Source of the DNA: CALFXN01 sp937957815
Lineage (GTDB): Bacteria; Synergistota; Synergistia; Synergistales; Aminobacteriaceae
NCBI GenBank assembly: GCA_036788195.1
Contig: DAIQNX010000044.1
Span: forward strand, 1-23,779
Reading direction: 5' to 3'
Length of the DNA: 23,779 nucleotides
In this document: positions 21,573-23,779 of the stretch, piece after piece
How positions within the stretch are numbered: the first letter of the stretch is position 1
Layout of the letters: every line of letters starts with the position of its first letter
Made by a program: the position numbers and the translations under genes
Notes under the pieces: generated by a model
Database searches by the model: none
What the model was told of the DNA's origin: nothing
Seen by the model: only the letters and a program-made list of their open reading frames with translations

Positions 21573-22568
21573 CTACTTTCTGAGTTCCTTCACGATGGCC
21601 ATGACGTCGGGGCCGTAGATGTCCTTGTACTTGTCGTATACTGCGTCGGCTTTTTTCTTGAAGGCCTGGACCTGTTCGGGGGTAAGCTCGTTGATCTTGA
21701 CGCCGGCCGCCTGGATCCGTTCCTTGTCCTTCTTGTTCTGCTCGACGATTCTGCCCCATTGCACTTCGCAATACTTCTTCCCCGCCTTGACGACGATCTC
21801 CCGCAGGTCCGCGGGAAGCTTGTCCATGAACGGCTTGCCCGCGATGAACAGCTCGGACGTGAAGAAGTGGTTCGTTTCGGAAAGGTACTTCTGCACCTCG
21901 AAAATCTTCCCGTCGTACACCATGCAGTAGGGCTGGTCGTTGCCGTCGACGGTTCCCTGCTGGAGCGCGGTGTAGAGCTCGCCGTAGCTGATCGGAGTCG
22001 GGTTCGCGCCAAGTTCCTTCATGTAATCCACCATGACGGGAACCTCCATGACGCGGATCTTCAATCCCTTCATGTCGTCGGGAGTGAAGATGGCCCGCTT
22101 GTTGTTCAGCACCTGCCGGAAGCCGATGTTCGCATATCCCAGGTTCATGAGTCCGAGCGGCGCCAGGTAGCTGTCCATGAGGGCGCCGAGTTTTCCGTTC
22201 AGGGCCGCGAACGCCTCTTCGTAGGTATCGAAGAGATAGGGAGATTCGAAAACGGAGAAACGCTTGTCGAATCCCGCGATGACCGACGGCGTTGGCAGGC
22301 ATGTCTCCAACGTCCCGAGCTGCACGGCCTCGATCATTTCCCTGTCTCCGCCGAGCTGCGCGTTCGGATAAATCTCGACCTTCATCCGGCCCTTCGACTC
22401 GTCCTCGACGATTTTCTTGAAGACGTCCACCAAGGTGATGTAATCCACGTGCTGTTCGCTGATCACCGTTCCCACCTTGATGGTGTGCTCCGCGGTAAGG
22501 GCCGGAAGCGCGACCGTCAAAACCGCAATTGCTGCGAGAACCCAAAGAAGCAACCCTTTCCTCTTCAT
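21573..22568 (-). CDS. TRAP transporter substrate-binding protein (DctP family)
   Basis: A 331-residue periplasmic solute receptor. An N-terminal signal peptide (MKRKGLLLWVLAAIAVLTV, cleavage probably after ALTA) precedes the mature domain. DctP landmarks are GRMKVEIYPNAQLGGDREMIEAVQLGT, the ligand-contacting region GLKIRVMEVPVMVDY (its conserved arginine normally salt-bridges a substrate carboxylate) and GELYTALQQGTVDGNDQP. The substrate is therefore probably a carboxylate. The ATG at 22568 is chosen from AGGAGG spacing (9 nt); an ATG at 22574 is only 3 nt from it. It is 47 bp after the MmgE/PrpD stop and part of the same operon. Confidence 0.92.
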   Translation of the reverse strand: MKRKGLLLWVLAAIAVLTVALPALTAEHTIKVGTVISEQHVDYITLVDVFKKIVEDESKGRMKVEIYPNAQLGGDREMIEAVQLGTLETCLPTPSVIAGFDKRFSVFESPYLFDTYEEAFAALNGKLGALMDSYLAPLGLMNLGYANIGFRQVLNNKRAIFTPDDMKGLKIRVMEVPVMVDYMKELGANPTPISYGELYTALQQGTVDGNDQPYCMVYDGKIFEVQKYLSETNHFFTSELFIAGKPFMDKLPADLREIVVKAGKKYCEVQWGRIVEQNKKDKERIQAAGVKINELTPEQVQAFKKKADAVYDKYKDIYGPDVMAIVKELRK

Positions 22569-22615
22569 CGTCATTTCCCTCCTCAGCGATACGGAAGCGT
22601 GCGCTTCCGCGATAT

Positions 22616-23779
22616 TCAGCACCCGAGAACCTCCACGACGGCGCGCATACGGCCGTCGTACGCCCCCGATTCGAGGACGTCGACGAACTTCCGCGCGTTC
22701 GCCTTTCCGACGACCGGAGCAGAGAGATCCATGAACTTGCCCACTATCTCCTCATAGGCCATGGGATTGTTTTGGAAGTTTCCCTTGATCTGTTCGAGTC
22801 GCAGTTCCTTTTCGAACACCTTGCCGTCCCTCGTTTGGAGTCTCGCACGGCCCTTGACGATCGTCTCCGTGTCGAAGAGGCGCTGAAGGTCTTCGTCCTT
22901 GTGGATGGTGACCTTATCGGCGATTTCCTGGAAGTCCCTCCGGGCGAGGTATTCCCGATACTTCTCGTACCAATCCGACCCTATCTTTCGGTTCAGGAGG
23001 TACGCGGAGATGAGGTACCGGAGGCTCGAAGCGGTATCGACGGACGTTTGCGGCGGATATTCGATGAAGTTGGCGGCAAAGTTCTTCGGCTGGTAGATGT
23101 CGATCGCCGCGATATCGTCGTTGCCCAAAGAATGCTCTTCGACCAAAAGCCGGACCATTTCGACCCCGGTCTGCTGGAAATAGCACGATGGAATCTTCTT
23201 GTACGTAATGTTTTCGATGACCCACCCCCCGCCCCAGTTCTCCACGAGCAGATTCGGATCGTAATTCTCCGAGCCCGCCAGTTTATAAAACGCGATCTCG
23301 GGATCGAGAAGTCTCCTGCAGGCCTGGAAATCGGTTTGCGCGTACTGCGATGCGAGGACGGCGGAGAAGCTCGAATGGCCTGGCATATCCCGGTGCCACG
23401 AGGCGGGACGTTCCCTGAATCCCCACATGGGGGACGTGACGGGCAGGGAGCCGAGGGCCCCCGCGACGCCGAGCGTCGTCTTCATCCGACGATCGTCGAA
23501 ACGCAGGAGCTTCGCGCATCCCAACGCCCCGGCGATGGTGTAATGGGTGGAGAAGCTGTATACTTCCGGCCGCCGCGGCTCGATGGCGCGCGCGTACCGC
23601 CCGGCGAGCTCATATCCCGCGATGACCGCGACCAGAAAATCCCCTAGCGTGGCGTTCTCTCGTTCCGCGACGGCCAGCACGGGAGGAACGACCGCCTCGC
23701 CCGGATGCGAAATGATGATCGAATCGGGCTGGTAGTTGTCGCTCAGATCGGGTCCCACGCACGTTTCCGCGTTGATGTA
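22616..23779 (-). CDS. MmgE/PrpD family protein (partial, 5' end outside the window)
   Basis: The visible 387 residues run to the right edge in an open frame, so the N-terminus is missing (full family length is about 450-480). MmgE/PrpD features include HPGEAVVPPVLAVAE near the visible start, HYTIAGALGCAKLL, the PASWHRDMPGHSSFSAVLAS region corresponding to the family's lid and active site, and KKIPSCYFQQTGVE, which aligns with the conserved KPYPxC segment. The family includes 2-methylcitrate dehydratase, cis-aconitate decarboxylase and epimerases of iminodisuccinate-type acids. All act on polycarboxylates or similar acids. As first visible gene of the operon with a TRAP transporter it probably acts on the imported acid or a product of it; the exact reaction is unknown. 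Confidence 0.88.
   Translation of the reverse strand, partial: YINAETCVGPDLSDNYQPDSIIISHPGEAVVPPVLAVAERENATLGDFLVAVIAGYELAGRYARAIEPRRPEVYSFSTHYTIAGALGCAKLLRFDDRRMKTTLGVAGALGSLPVTSPMWGFRERPASWHRDMPGHSSFSAVLASQYAQTDFQACRRLLDPEIAFYKLAGSENYDPNLLVENWGGGWVIENITYKKIPSCYFQQTGVEMVRLLVEEHSLGNDDIAAIDIYQPKNFAANFIEYPPQTSVDTASSLRYLISAYLLNRKIGSDWYEKYREYLARRDFQEIADKVTIHKDEDLQRLFDTETIVKGRARLQTRDGKVFEKELRLEQIKGNFQNNPMAYEEIVGKFMDLSAPVVGKANARKFVDVLESGAYDGRMRAVVEVLGC

Noticed and set aside
1..23779. tRNA, rRNA, CRISPR arrays, insertion sequences, attachment sites or origins
   Set aside because: Looked for on both strands; no cloverleaf, repeat-spacer array, transposase or terminal inverted repeat was found.

Overview
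The window is GC-rich (roughly 60% by eye) bacterial DNA with tightly packed genes, strong GGAGG-type ribosome binding sites and several extended -10 promoters (TGnTATAAT). The gene content is a TRAP transporter, a urocanase homologue, two coenzyme A disulfide reductase-like flavoproteins, a YedE/TusA selenium or sulfur pair and an amidohydrolase of the COG1228 type. This fits an anaerobic, amino-acid-using bacterium. Synergistota is my best guess at moderate-to-low confidence, because no rRNA or other strong taxonomic marker is present.

Layout from left to right. (1) 1-301, minus strand: the first nine codons of a gene that leaves the window, its strong RBS, and a structured leader of about 240 nt read from an extended -10 promoter. 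(2) 492-2481, plus: a two-gene operon of a DUF3343 putative Se/S carrier and a CoA-disulfide reductase fused to a rhodanese domain. (3) 2466-5512, minus: an amidohydrolase, a hairpin, then two tandem DUF2156 paralogues. (4) 5601-7677, plus: dnaK alone with a sigma70-like promoter and a strong terminator. (5) 7690-9057, minus: a second CoA-disulfide reductase-like flavoprotein without rhodanese, divergent from (6) 9201-10472, plus: a membrane family 2 glycosyltransferase. (7) 12688-10502, minus: a NiaR-like repressor, a small membrane protein and a sodium:solute symporter in one operon, with a palindrome over the likely transcription start. (8) 12827-14517, plus: a long structured leader, a YedE-family transporter and a TusA-like protein, closed by a terminator. 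(9) 23779-14625, minus: MmgE/PrpD (partial), TRAP dctP, an internal terminator, dctQ, dctM, a large BTAD/STAND/TPR regulator and a divergent urocanase homologue, closed by a terminator.

Two themes stand out. The first is sulfur/selenium and thiol redox handling: DUF3343, two CoADR-like enzymes, and YedE with TusA. The yedE leader holds a short ORF with an excellent RBS whose sixth codon is UGA, followed by a hairpin resembling a bacterial SECIS, then terminator-like and SD-masking hairpins. A selenium-responsive leader is a concrete but unproven hypothesis. The second is a self-contained catabolic operon (uptake, MmgE/PrpD enzyme, regulator, urocanase homologue). Its urocanase lacks several signature active-site segments of true HutU, which suggests a substrate other than urocanate.
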